A DNA stretch of 64,000 nt from Thiomonas bhubaneswarensis (GTDB lineage Bacteria > Pseudomonadota > Gammaproteobacteria > Burkholderiales > Burkholderiaceae_C). Shown here in pieces: positions 8,865 through 16,593 of the stretch (position 1 is the stretch's first letter; each line of letters begins with the position of its first letter). The translations under genes were made by a program, and so were the position numbers. The stretch covers positions 62,001 through 126,000 of the forward strand of contig NZ_LIPV01000008.1 in assembly GCF_001418255.1 (NCBI RefSeq), written 5' to 3'. The notes beneath the pieces are model-generated. The model did no database searches, was not told the DNA's origin, and saw only the letters and a list, made by a program, of their open reading frames with translations.

Positions 8865-9364
8865 AGACGTATCCACGCGCTTTCGGGCCGACGCTACACC
8901 TCGCCGCCGTTGCGCTGCTGGGAACGGGGTTGCTCCTCGTCCCCGGGGCGCTGCAGATGCGCCTCGACTGGGATCTGCCCTGGGTGTTGCCCGGCGGCCT
9001 GCGGGTCTGGGTGGCGATGCTGCATGCCCTGAGTTTTCTGCTGATCGCCGGACTCATCGGTGCGGTGTGGGCGGTGCATGTACGCGCCGGTTGGGCGCGG
9101 CGCGAAAACATGGTCAGCGGTCTGTCGCTGCTGGCGGCTTTCGGGCTGCTGGGCCTAAGCGGCCTGGGTCTGTACTACGCCGCGGGTGAAGCGCTGCCGA
9201 AGTGGAGTGCGGTCGCGCATCTCCTGGCCGGTGGGCTTTTGCCGCTCCTCTATGGCGCGCATCGGCTGGGAGCGCGCGCCGCCGCTGCGCGCGCCTGGCC
9301 CCGCTGGGCGAGGCTGGCCCGGGATCAGACGGCGCGGGCCAGCACGGCGCGTACCGCGCCCTGA
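8861..9364 (+). CDS. Small four-helix membrane protein, possible b-type cytochrome
   Basis: A 167-residue inner-membrane protein with hydrophobic segments near 11-31, 50-73, 85-107 and 114-134 and a basic C-terminal tail. Histidines sit in or at the ends of helices (His13, His55, His73, His120, His134). This pattern would allow haem b binding as in small cytochrome b561 or DUF4405-like proteins, but the spacing is not diagnostic. The ATG overlaps the apbE stop by 4 bases, so it is the last gene of the Fur-type operon. An electron-donating role for the flavoprotein is inference. Its 3' end overlaps the convergent methyltransferase gene by 40 bases. Confidence 0.7.
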   Translation: MKTYPRAFGPTLHLAAVALLGTGLLLVPGALQMRLDWDLPWVLPGGLRVWVAMLHALSFLLIAGLIGAVWAVHVRAGWARRENMVSGLSLLAAFGLLGLSGLGLYYAAGEALPKWSAVAHLLAGGLLPLLYGAHRLGARAAAARAWPRWARLARDQTARASTARTAP

Positions 9365-10284
9365 GCATCGACGATGGTTTCGACTTGGTCGTAAGCCGGG
9401 CTTTTCTCCAGAAGTTGTGTCATGGCCGGGCCTTGCCCAAGGCCGACTTCCATGCCCAGCCAGCCCCCGGGACGCAGCAAAGGTGGGGCCTCGCGGATCA
9501 GACGCATCAGAATGCGCACGCCGAACGGCCCGCCGTCGAAGGCGAGATGGGGTTCGTGTCCCACGATTTCTCGCGGCATGGTGTCCATCTTGGTCGTCGA
9601 AATGTAGGGCGGAAGCGATACCAGCAGGTCGACCTGGCGATGAAACGCTTCGCCGAACGGAGCCAGCAGATCGCCGGTGTGCAGTTGAACCCGAGAGTTC
9701 AAGCCGAGCTGCTGGGTGTTGGCTCTGGCCAGGTCGATCGCCGTCGGGGAAATGTCCGCGCCATGTACCTGCGCCTGGGGTACGGCGTGCGCCAGCGCCA
9801 AGGCGAGATTGCCCGAGCCGCAGCACACATCGATGGCAAGGGGCGGCGCTGACCGGTTGGCCGCGACATCTCGCAGTTTCTCGATGGCGACGCGGGCCAG
9901 CATTTCACTCTCGGCGCGGGGAATCAGCGCCTCGGGTGAGGCGAGGAGCTCCAGCCCCATGAAGCGCTGGCGACCCGTGAGATAGGCGACCGGCTCGCCG
10001 TCGATGCGCCGTGCGATCAGGGCGTCGAGGGCGTCGAGTTGCTGTGTGTCGAGCGCGGGCAGGTCGGTTTCGCTGGCGGCATGGAGCGAAAGCGGCTGTC
10101 CTGCGGCCAAGAGCCAGAGCGCGCGCAGGGCGGATGACGGAGTTTCCTCAGGCTTGTCGGGAAGGATGTCGAGCGCCTTGGTGAGGTGGATCAAGCGCTG
10201 TGCGAAGGCGGCGTGGCTGTGTGCATTAAGCATCGGGCTGTCGGCAGGGTCGAGGGCGATGGCCTCGTCGAGTCGTGAGTTCAA
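9325..10284 (-). CDS. PrmC/HemK-like methyltransferase with altered NPPY motif
   Basis: A 319-residue class I SAM-dependent methyltransferase with the two-domain layout of PrmC: an N-terminal helical domain (IDGEPVAYLTGRQRFMGLEL near 94-113) and a Rossmann domain with DVCCGSGNLALALA. The hallmark NPPY, whose Asn positions the substrate amide, reads LPPY here (LLVSLPPYIS). IPRPETE, usual in PrmC, reads IPRAESE. It is therefore unlikely to be the release-factor glutamine methyltransferase. The start is TTG at 10284, with GGAG 7 bases upstream inside the preceding NadE-like gene, whose stop it overlaps; translation is probably coupled. It belongs to the ligase/carrier/NadE-like cassette. The real substrate is unknown. 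Confidence 0.75.
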   Translation of the reverse strand: MNSRLDEAIALDPADSPMLNAHSHAAFAQRLIHLTKALDILPDKPEETPSSALRALWLLAAGQPLSLHAASETDLPALDTQQLDALDALIARRIDGEPVAYLTGRQRFMGLELLASPEALIPRAESEMLARVAIEKLRDVAANRSAPPLAIDVCCGSGNLALALAHAVPQAQVHGADISPTAIDLARANTQQLGLNSRVQLHTGDLLAPFGEAFHRQVDLLVSLPPYISTTKMDTMPREIVGHEPHLAFDGGPFGVRILMRLIREAPPLLRPGGWLGMEVGLGQGPAMTQLLEKSPAYDQVETIVDAQGAVRAVLARAV

Positions 10285-11285
10285 GCGTCATCTCCGAGAA
10301 AAACCGGCTCGACCAGTGCGGGCCGGGCGTGCAGATAGCGTGTGGTGCGGCGTTTGGCGTCGATGTCGGCCAACACCGAGGCGGCCACCTGCGGCGTGGT
10401 GCCGAGAGCCTGGGCCAGCTCGTCAGCGGTGTAGTCGTGGTTGCGTGCCCAAAGTGCAAGATCCATCTGATGCCAGGGCAGGGCGAAATAGAACTCGTCC
10501 TGCCCCTGCGGCAGGCTGTAGGTGTCGGTGGTCGGTGCCGCGTTGCACACGGCTTCGGGCAGACCGAGGTGGCGGGCGAGCGCGTACACCTGAGTCTTGT
10601 AGAGGTGCGCGATGGGTTTGAGATCGGCGGAACCGTCGCCGTTTTTCACAAAAAAGCCTTGGTCGTATTCCAGCCGGTTGGGTGTGCCGATCACGGCGTA
10701 ATTCAGGCGGTCGGCGTGGAAGTATTCGAGCGTCTTGCGCAGGCGCTGCTTGTGGTTGGTCGCGGCGACGATCTGCAGATAGGCGCGCAGTGGCAGCCGG
10801 GTTTCCGACAGCACGCCGTCCGGGGCCTGGGCAATGAGTTTGAAGTGATTGATGCCGCCGGCGAGTCCGCCCGAGATCGCGAGCTTGATTTTCCACTCCG
10901 GGGTGTAGTCGGGCAGCACGCTGCGCACCGCCTCGTCGCGCCAGCGGTAGCAGCCGATGGCATCGAGGGCCGGGGCGATGTCTTCCACCGCATGCTCGAT
11001 GCCCAGTTGCTGCGCGACCTGAGCACCCAGGCTGGCGCTGGCCTGCGAGGAATCGCGCTCCGGCATGAGCAGGCCGAACACGCGCTGTGGCCCCAGAGCG
11101 CGCACCGCTAGCGCCGCGCACACCGAGCTGTCGACGCCGCCGGAGAGGCCGAGCACCACGCCGCGCTTGTTCAGGCCGCGCAGAGTCTGGAGAAAGAATT
11201 CGCCAATGCGGGCGGTCTCGGCCTCGCAATCGAGTGCGAGAACTTCGGCGTCGAGGGCGGGGCGTTTCATGGTGGATGTGTTCAC
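10281..11285 (-). CDS. NadE-like ATP-dependent synthetase
   Basis: A 334-residue N-type ATP pyrophosphatase related to ammonia-dependent NAD synthetase. It has the P-loop LGLSGGVDSSV near residue 42-52 and the NadE-type block GTPNRLEYDQGFFVKNGDGSADL followed by LYKTQVYALARHL. It is longer than bacterial NadE (about 275) owing to extra residues between the P-loop domain and that block, and TTDTYSLPQGQDEFYFALPW replaces the usual C-terminal motif. It may be a true NAD synthetase or a paralogue amidating a carrier-bound acid. GTG 11285 is taken as start (AGAGG just upstream); ATG 11270 is an alternative. The gene begins 6 bases after the carrier gene and overlaps the methyltransferase. Confidence 0.75.
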   Translation of the reverse strand: MNTSTMKRPALDAEVLALDCEAETARIGEFFLQTLRGLNKRGVVLGLSGGVDSSVCAALAVRALGPQRVFGLLMPERDSSQASASLGAQVAQQLGIEHAVEDIAPALDAIGCYRWRDEAVRSVLPDYTPEWKIKLAISGGLAGGINHFKLIAQAPDGVLSETRLPLRAYLQIVAATNHKQRLRKTLEYFHADRLNYAVIGTPNRLEYDQGFFVKNGDGSADLKPIAHLYKTQVYALARHLGLPEAVCNAAPTTDTYSLPQGQDEFYFALPWHQMDLALWARNHDYTADELAQALGTTPQVAASVLADIDAKRRTTRYLHARPALVEPVFLGDDA

Positions 11286-11291
11286 AACCTC

Positions 11292-11534
11292 TTAGGCAGC
11301 CTGTTTGCGCTGCACATAGGCCGCGATGGCGGCAATGCTGTCGAGGTTCTCCGGCACCATCTCGGTATCGGCGACCTGGATGCCCCAGGTCTCCTCCAGG
11401 AACAGGATGAGTTCGAGCACGCCGGTCGAGTCCAGGATGTGCAGATCCAGCAGGGAATCGGTGTCGCTGTAGTTGGTGTCGCGCGCGCCGAGCAGAAAGT
11501 TGCTGTCGATGTAGTCGCGGATTTGCCGGTGCAT
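11292..11534 (-). CDS. Acyl carrier protein-like (phosphopantetheine-binding) protein
   Basis: An 80-residue stand-alone carrier protein. The phosphopantetheine attachment site is Ser36 in HILDSTGVLELILFLEE, at the start of helix II as in acyl and peptidyl carriers, and the protein has the expected acidic four-helix pattern. It differs from AcpP (no DSLD motif), so it is a specialised carrier. It sits between an AMP-forming ligase gene (67 bp upstream) and the NadE-like gene (6 bp downstream) on the minus strand. The ligase probably loads it. ATG at 11534 begins MHRQIRDYID. Confidence 0.87.
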   Translation of the reverse strand: MHRQIRDYIDSNFLLGARDTNYSDTDSLLDLHILDSTGVLELILFLEETWGIQVADTEMVPENLDSIAAIAAYVQRKQAA

Positions 11535-11601
11535 GTCAGTCACGGGATCGAGACCTTGGTGATGGAAAGGACAGATGGGAAGGGCAGACGGGAAAGCGGC
11601 A

Positions 11602-13179
11602 TCAGCGCAAGCCCGTTTTTTTGATCTTTCCGGTGTCGGTGCGGGGCAGGGCGTCGACGAACTCGACGTACTTGGGCGCCATGAAATTTTCGATGTTGGC
11701 CAGGCAATGCTTGATGACCTCGCGCTCGCTGAGGCTGACGCCGGGCTTGCACACCACGAAGGCTTTGACGGCCTGGCCCAGCAGCGGGTCATCCACGCCG
11801 ATGACCGCCGCTTCGAGCACGCCTTCGAGCGCATGCAGCACGTTTTCGACTTCGCGCGGGCTGACCTTTTCGCCCCGGCTCTTGATGATGTCGTCGCGCC
11901 TGGCGACGAAGTACAGCCAGCCCTCATCGTCGGTACGGAACAGGTCGCCCGAATACAGCACCATTTCGCCGGGAATCGGCCCTGGGCGCAGGCGCTGCGC
12001 GGTCTGCTCGGGCTTGCGCCAGTAGCCGCGCATCACATGGCTGCCGCGAATGACCAGTTCGCCCGTCGAACCCCAGGGCAGGCGGCGTCCTTCGTCATCG
12101 ACCAGCCAGACTTCTTCGTTGGGCATGCCGCGTCCCACACTGGCGGGGCGGATGTCGAGTTGCTCGGGCGGCAGGTAGGTGACGCGCTTGCACTCGGTCA
12201 GCCCGTACATCGAGAACAGCGTGGCCTGAGGAAACAGGGCGCGGATCTGCGCAATCTGCGTCTGTGGCAGCGCTGCGGCGGTATTGGTGATCAGGCGCAG
12301 CGCGGAAAGATCGAACTCATGCAGCGTCTTGAGATTGGTCAGCAGGGTGAACATGGTGGGCACACCCGGGAACACGGTGGCCCGCTCCTGCGCCATGCGT
12401 TCGAGCACTTTCACCGGGAAGGTGAACGAACGCTCCAGCAGCACGGTGGCGCCCAGGCTAAAGGCCATGAGCACCTGATAAAGCCCGTAGTCGAAGGCCA
12501 GAGGCAGGGCGCAGACGATGATGTCGTCCTGCCGCAGGCCCAGATAGCTGCGCACCGAATGCAGCGCGGTGAGCATGTTCAGGTGGGTGAGCATCACGCC
12601 CTTGGCGTCGCCGGTGGAGCCCGAGGTGTAGATGATGGCGGCCAGATCCTGGTCGATCAGATCGGGATGCGTGGGCGAGCAGGCGGCTTGGGGCAGAGCC
12701 GGCGGGAATGGCCGTTCGCGCGCATCGGCCGTGCCGGTATCCGCCTTGCCTTGTGCGTAGGCCGTCAGCATGTAGCAATGACGCACGCTGCGGTTCTGCG
12801 CCAGTGCGGCGCGGCTGGTTTCGGCCAGTTCCTGCTGTGTGAGCAGGGCGCTGGCCTCGGCATCGTTGAGGATGTAGGCCAGCTTGTCGGCCTTGGTCAG
12901 GGTGTTGACCGGCATGAACACGGCGCCGATCTTGAGCACGGCGTACATCGCCGCGATCATTTCGACGCAGTTGTCGAGGAAGAGCGCTACCCGCTCGCCG
13001 CGCTGGATGCCGTCGGCGCGCAGCGCGGCGGCAATGCCTTCCACATGGTCGGCCAGGTCGGCGTAGCGAGTCGTCACGCCCTCGCGCACGAGGGCGCGAT
13101 GATCGGCATGGGAGGAGACCGTCGTCTCGAACGTCTGGTGAAGAAGCATGATCGGTTTGTCGATGGAGTAGTCAAGCAT
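11602..13179 (-). CDS. AMP-forming acyl/amino-acid ligase
   Basis: A 525-residue ANL-superfamily adenylating enzyme that activates a carboxylate with ATP and passes it to a thiol, here probably the carrier protein encoded next. Core motifs are present: the P-loop IIYTSGSTGDAKGVMLTH, MYGLTECKRVTYL, the hinge region GWLYFVARRDDIIKSRGEKVS and the catalytic Lys in PRTDTGKIKKTG near the C-terminus. The overall type resembles ligases linked to exosortase or EPS loci, but no exosortase is visible here. The start is uncertain: ATG 13179 (MLDYSIDKP) is used, ATG 13149 (MLLHQTFE) is possible, and neither has a clear ribosome site. First gene of the cassette; substrate unknown. Confidence 0.85.
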   Translation of the reverse strand: MLDYSIDKPIMLLHQTFETTVSSHADHRALVREGVTTRYADLADHVEGIAAALRADGIQRGERVALFLDNCVEMIAAMYAVLKIGAVFMPVNTLTKADKLAYILNDAEASALLTQQELAETSRAALAQNRSVRHCYMLTAYAQGKADTGTADARERPFPPALPQAACSPTHPDLIDQDLAAIIYTSGSTGDAKGVMLTHLNMLTALHSVRSYLGLRQDDIIVCALPLAFDYGLYQVLMAFSLGATVLLERSFTFPVKVLERMAQERATVFPGVPTMFTLLTNLKTLHEFDLSALRLITNTAAALPQTQIAQIRALFPQATLFSMYGLTECKRVTYLPPEQLDIRPASVGRGMPNEEVWLVDDEGRRLPWGSTGELVIRGSHVMRGYWRKPEQTAQRLRPGPIPGEMVLYSGDLFRTDDEGWLYFVARRDDIIKSRGEKVSPREVENVLHALEGVLEAAVIGVDDPLLGQAVKAFVVCKPGVSLSEREVIKHCLANIENFMAPKYVEFVDALPRTDTGKIKKTGLR

Positions 13180-13290
13180 ACGAGCGGTGCGGGCGCTCGA
13201 AACCCTCCCACGCCGCAACAAAAGCGCTAGTTTGTGACTTATTTGGAACCGAGGCGCCCGCTATCCTTACCATTTCAAAAGGATGCGTAT

Positions 13291-14055
13291 ATGGGACTGG
13301 GGCTTTACATCATCGGCGACGAAATCCTCTCGGGAAAACGTCAGGACAAACATTTTCCCCATTTGCTCGGGATGCTCAGGGCGAGGCAGATGCGGCTGGA
13401 CTGGGTGCAGTATCTGGGGGACGACCCGACGCTGCTGACTGCAGCCTTCGCCGCCAGCTTCCAGCGTGGCGATGTGGCACTGAGCTGTGGCGGCATCGGC
13501 GCCACACCGGACGATCACACCCGGCAAAGCGCCGCTGCGGCATTGGGCGTGCCGCTTAAGCTCCATCCTGAAGCCAAGGCGCTGATTCAGCAGCGGGTGA
13601 TCGAAGCCGGGCTGGGCGAACTGGATTCCGCAGCGAACCAGCAGCGCCTGCAAATGGGGTACTTCCCCCAGGGCAGCGCCATCATCCCCAATCCTTACAA
13701 CAAGATTCCGGGCTTTTCCATCCGCCAGCACTACTTCGTGCCCGGGTTTCCGGTGATGGCCTGGCCGATGCTCGAATGGGCGCTCGATGGTCCGCTTGCC
13801 GGGCTTCATGGGCAAGGGCATCAGGTCGAAAAGGCTGTCATCGTCCGCAAGGCGATGGAGTCGGATCTGACGCCTTTGATGGAAGACATCGAGCAGCGCT
13901 TCCCCGGCGTGAAGGTCTTCAGCCTGCCGAGTGTGGATCATCCGGTCTGGGGGCGGCACATCGAACTGGGGGTCAAAGGCGCCGAAGTTGGGGCAGCGTT
14001 TGACTATCTCTGCACACATTTGCCTCCTGGGAGTTGGGAAAATGCACCAAAATAA
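13291..14055 (+). CDS. CinA-type (COG1058) molybdopterin-binding-fold protein
   Basis: A 254-residue stand-alone protein of the competence/damage-inducible CinA N-terminal family, with a MoaB/MogA-like fold. It shows LYIIGDEILSGKRQDKH near the N-terminus and SCGGIGATPDDHTRQS near 65-80, the family's nucleotide-binding loop, followed by MGYFPQGSAIIPNP. Related domains act in pyridine-nucleotide recycling, so its position beside a NadE-like cassette is notable but only suggestive. The ATG at 13291 has AGGA at 13280-13283. It lacks the C-terminal nicotinamide-nucleotide amidase domain of full CinA. It is divergent from the ligase gene. Confidence 0.82.
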   Translation: MGLGLYIIGDEILSGKRQDKHFPHLLGMLRARQMRLDWVQYLGDDPTLLTAAFAASFQRGDVALSCGGIGATPDDHTRQSAAAALGVPLKLHPEAKALIQQRVIEAGLGELDSAANQQRLQMGYFPQGSAIIPNPYNKIPGFSIRQHYFVPGFPVMAWPMLEWALDGPLAGLHGQGHQVEKAVIVRKAMESDLTPLMEDIEQRFPGVKVFSLPSVDHPVWGRHIELGVKGAEVGAAFDYLCTHLPPGSWENAPK

Positions 14056-14078
14056 GGCGTTACGCATTGTTGTGGTGC

Positions 14079-14093
14079 GCACAGAATCTGTGC
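14079..14093. promoter_or_regulatory. NtrC-type binding site upstream of glnA
   Basis: GCAC (14079-14082) and GTGC (14090-14093) flank AGAATCT, giving a palindrome that matches the NtrC core GCAC-N7-GTGC exactly. It lies about 115-130 bp before the start expected from the sigma54 site, a normal enhancer distance. A weaker half-site (GCACC at 14044-14048) overlaps the end of the upstream gene. Confidence 0.7.
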
Positions 14094-14182
14094 ACCAGAA
14101 TGAGGCCTTCCAGAGCCCGACGCTGTCCCGCTAAACGCGCCCTCTGCGAGGGCTGGCCCAAGAGGGCGACGACCGGTCGATG

Positions 14183-14199
14183 CAGGCACGCTTTCTGCT
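14183..14199 (+). promoter_or_regulatory. Sigma54 promoter of glnA
   Basis: CAGGCACGCTTTCTGCT has the invariant GG (14185-14186) and GC (14197-14198) separated by 10 bases, close to the TGGCACG-N4-TTGC consensus. Transcription would start near 14209, leaving a leader of about 94 bases before glnA. Together with the NtrC-type site this predicts nitrogen-limited activation. Confidence 0.65.
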
Positions 14200-14302
14200 A
14201 GATTGCGCGTACTGCGCAGAGCATCGCAGCAACCGATGTTGAGTGCCACCTTTGCACCTAAGATGGTCCCTCACACGCATTTCAACCTGACAGGAGATTT
14301 TC

Positions 14303-15718
14303 ATGAGCAAAACAGTCGCCGACGTGATGGGCATGGTGAAGGAACACGACGTCAAGTTCGTGGATTTCCGTTTCACCGACACTCGCGGCAAGGAGCAACA
14401 CGTGTCGGTGCCGATTTCCGCCTTCGACGAAGGCAAGTTCACCGACGGCCATGCGTTCGACGGTTCCTCCATCGCCGGCTGGAAAGGCATCGAAGCCTCG
14501 GACATGCTGCTCATGCCCGATCCCAACACCGCCAACATCGACCCGTTCTATGAAGAAACCACGCTGCTGCTGAGCTGCGACGTGCTCGAACCCGGCGACG
14601 GCAAGCCCTACGACCGCGATCCGCGTTCCATCGCCAAGAAGGCCGAGGCGTATCTCAAGGCCTCGGGCATCGGCGACACCGCCTACTTCGGTCCCGAGCC
14701 CGAGTTCTTCATCTTCGATCAGGTCCGCTGGAATGTCGACATGTCGGGCAGCTTCGTCAAGATCGATTCCAACGAGGCCGCATGGGCCACCGGTGACAAG
14801 ATGGAAGGCGGCAACATGGGCCACCGGCCGTCGGTGAAGGGCGGCTACTTCCCGGTTCCCCCGGTCGACAGCCTGCAGGACATCCGCTCGGAAATGTGCC
14901 TGCTGCTCGAACAGATGGGCGTGCCCGTCGAAGTGCATCACCACGAAGTGGCCAACGCAGGCCAGTGCGAAATCGGCACCAAGTTCTCCACCCTGGTGCA
15001 GCGTGCTGACTGGACGCAAATCCTCAAGTATGTGGTGCACAACGTGTCGCACGCCTACGGCAAGACTGCGACCTTCATGCCCAAGCCCGTGGTCGGCGAC
15101 AACGGTTCGGGCATGCATGTGCACCAGTCGATCTGGAAGGACGGCAAGAACCTGTTCGCCGGTAACGGCTATGCCGGCCTGAGCGAGTTCGCGCTGTACT
15201 ACATCGGCGGCATCATCAAGCATGCCCGCGCGCTCAATGCCATCACTAACCCCGGCACCAACTCCTACAAGCGCCTGGTGCCTGGCTTCGAGGCCCCGGT
15301 CATGCTGGCCTACTCGGCCCGCAACCGCTCGGCATCGATCCGCGTACCGTTCGTGCAGAGCGACAAGGCCCGCCGCATCGAGGTGCGCTTCCCCGATCCC
15401 ACCGCCAACCCCTACCTGGCCTTCTCCGCCATGATGATGGCCGGTCTGGACGGCGTGGAAAACAAGATCCACCCGGGCGAAGCCGCGAGCAAGAATCTGT
15501 ACGACCTGCCGCCCGAAGAAGAAGCCAAGATCCCCACCGTCTGCTCCAGCCTCGACCAGGCGCTGGACTACCTCGACAAGGATCGCGGCTTCCTGACCAA
15601 GGGCGGCGTGTTCAGCGACGACTTCATCAGCGCCTACATCGACCTGAAAATGGAGGAAGTCACCCGCTTCCGCATGACCACCCATCCGGTCGAGTTCGAC
15701 ATGTACTACTCGCTGTAA
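14303..15718 (+). CDS. glnA: Glutamine synthetase, type I
   Basis: Makes glutamine from glutamate, ammonia and ATP as a cytosolic dodecamer, the main ammonia-assimilating step. The 471 residues match GSI-beta length. Visible are [16 protein letters not shown] at the N-terminus, the catalytic-domain stretch [10 protein letters not shown], and the adenylylation site [10 protein letters not shown] with Tyr400, the target of GlnE. AGGAGA lies 6-11 bases before the ATG. It has its own terminator (15738-15760) and a sigma54/NtrC-type promoter; ntrBC follow downstream and the uridylyltransferase glnD lies at 42025, so much of the nitrogen control circuit is in this window. Confidence 0.97.
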   Translation: MSKTVADVMGMVKEHDVKFVDFRFTDTRGKEQHVSVPISAFDEGKFTDGHAFDGSSIAGWKGIEASDMLLMPDPNTANIDPFYEETTLLLSCDVLEPGDGKPYDRDPRSIAKKAEAYLKASGIGDTAYFGPEPEFFIFDQVRWNVDMSGSFVKIDSNEAAWATGDKMEGGNMGHRPSVKGGYFPVPPVDSLQDIRSEMCLLLEQMGVPVEVHHHEVANAGQCEIGTKFSTLVQRADWTQILKYVVHNVSHAYGKTATFMPKPVVGDNGSGMHVHQSIWKDGKNLFAGNGYAGLSEFALYYIGGIIKHARALNAITNPGTNSYKRLVPGFEAPVMLAYSARNRSASIRVPFVQSDKARRIEVRFPDPTANPYLAFSAMMMAGLDGVENKIHPGEAASKNLYDLPPEEEAKIPTVCSSLDQALDYLDKDRGFLTKGGVFSDDFISAYIDLKMEEVTRFRMTTHPVEFDMYYSL

Positions 15719-15737
15719 TTTGCTGCGATGGAAAAAA

Positions 15738-15760
15738 GCGGCCTGTGGGCCGCTTTTTTT
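15738..15760 (+). terminator. Rho-independent terminator of glnA
   Basis: GCGGCC (15738-15743), loop TGTG, GGCCGC (15748-15753) and seven T residues to 15760, starting 20 bases after the glnA stop. A preceding A-run makes it possibly bidirectional. Confidence 0.93.
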
Positions 15761-15838
15761 GCGTCACGTTGGCAATTTCGCGACGCCGTGTCGGCTGCGA
15801 GGGCGGCTGGGACGTTGCCAGACTTACACTTCTGCACT

Positions 15839-16022
15839 TTCAACCCAGATTGTTCATGAGGGCACGGGATGATGGCGAGGCGGGTTGGGGATGGATTTGG
15901 CTCCGTGCTACAAGCTCATAGCCCAAGCTATGGGCGCGAAGCACGGGGGCAAAAACGCCCCAAACAGACCGCCAGCGCCCGTGCAGGCGCAAAGCGCCGC
16001 CTCATGGACAATCTGGGTTCAA
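15839..16022. mobile_element. 184-bp MITE-like element with terminal inverted repeats
   Basis: The ends are inverted repeats of 23 bp matching at 21 positions: left arm 15839-15861 (begins TTCAACCCAGATTG), right arm 16000-16022. Inside are further stems: CCGTGCT (15903-15909) with AGCACGG (15940-15946), CATAGC (15917-15922) with GCTATG (15927-15932), and GGCGC-AAA-GCGCC (15986-15998). There is no coding frame and no obvious target duplication. It fills most of the 320-bp gap between glnA and the next gene and ends 16 bp before that start codon. It could be a non-autonomous transposon relic or a structured leader; copies elsewhere would decide. Confidence 0.6.
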
Positions 16023-16038
16023 CGCCAGCATCGTTGCC

Positions 16039-16593
16039 ATGACTCTGCTCAACCGTCTGACCGCCCGATATGCCGCGCCTGCGGCCCTTGCCATGCTCGC
16101 GCTGGCTTCGGCTGCACAGGCCCAGACCGATCCGCAAAGGGTGTATCGCTGCCCCGACAATTCCTACACCAACGACCTCTCCGAGGTGAAGCAGAAGAAC
16201 TGCAAGCTCATCGACAACGCCAATGTGAGCATTCTGTCGAGCCCGGGCATGCCGCCCAAGGTCATCGGTTCCGGCAGCAAGCCCAATGAGCCGGGAGCCG
16301 CGCCCAGCGGCAACCAGGCCGCGCGCGTGGCGCCATCGACGCAGAAGGAACGCGATGCCGAGGCGCGTCGCATTCTGGAGCAGGAGTTGCAGCAGCAGCA
16401 GGCCCGCCTAGAGCAGCAGCTCAAGGAATACAACAACGGCCAGCCGCCCTATCTGCCGAGCGAGCGCATCGTCGGGGGTGGCATCAAGGGCGGCGAATAC
16501 GCCCAGCGTGTCGCAGCGATGAAAGACCAGATTGCCATGACTCAGGCCAACATCGCCGCGCTGCAGCGCGAATTGCAGAAATATCCCCAATGA
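16039..16593 (+). CDS. DUF4124-like periplasmic protein
   Basis: A 184-residue exported protein of unknown function. Residues 1-28 form a signal peptide ending AQAQ. The short domain VYRCPDNSYTNDLSEVKQKNCKLID near 35-60, with two Cys, resembles the DUF4124 module (a small periplasmic fold seen in many proteobacteria). A long Gln/Glu-rich helix (EARRILEQELQQQQARLEQQL, about 108-130) predicts a coiled coil, and a second helix ends the protein. The 3' end overlaps ntrB by 4 bases (ATGA), so it is co-transcribed with ntrBC. This linkage to glnA/ntrBC recurs in related bacteria as I recall; its role is unknown. Confidence 0.75.
   Translation: MTLLNRLTARYAAPAALAMLALASAAQAQTDPQRVYRCPDNSYTNDLSEVKQKNCKLIDNANVSILSSPGMPPKVIGSGSKPNEPGAAPSGNQAARVAPSTQKERDAEARRILEQELQQQQARLEQQLKEYNNGQPPYLPSERIVGGGIKGGEYAQRVAAMKDQIAMTQANIAALQRELQKYPQ

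Noticed and set aside
9325-10284. Canonical release-factor methyltransferase PrmC
   Set aside because: The NPPY Asn is replaced by Leu, and prfA, its normal partner, is not nearby.
11575-13230. 551-codon open frame antisense to the AMP ligase
   Set aside because: Codon-position composition and lack of any motif mark it as a shadow of the ligase on the minus strand.
14138-14168. Inverted repeat CGCCCTCT/AGAGGGCG upstream of glnA as a terminator
   Set aside because: No T-run on either strand and it lies inside the glnA control region, so I do not call it a terminator.
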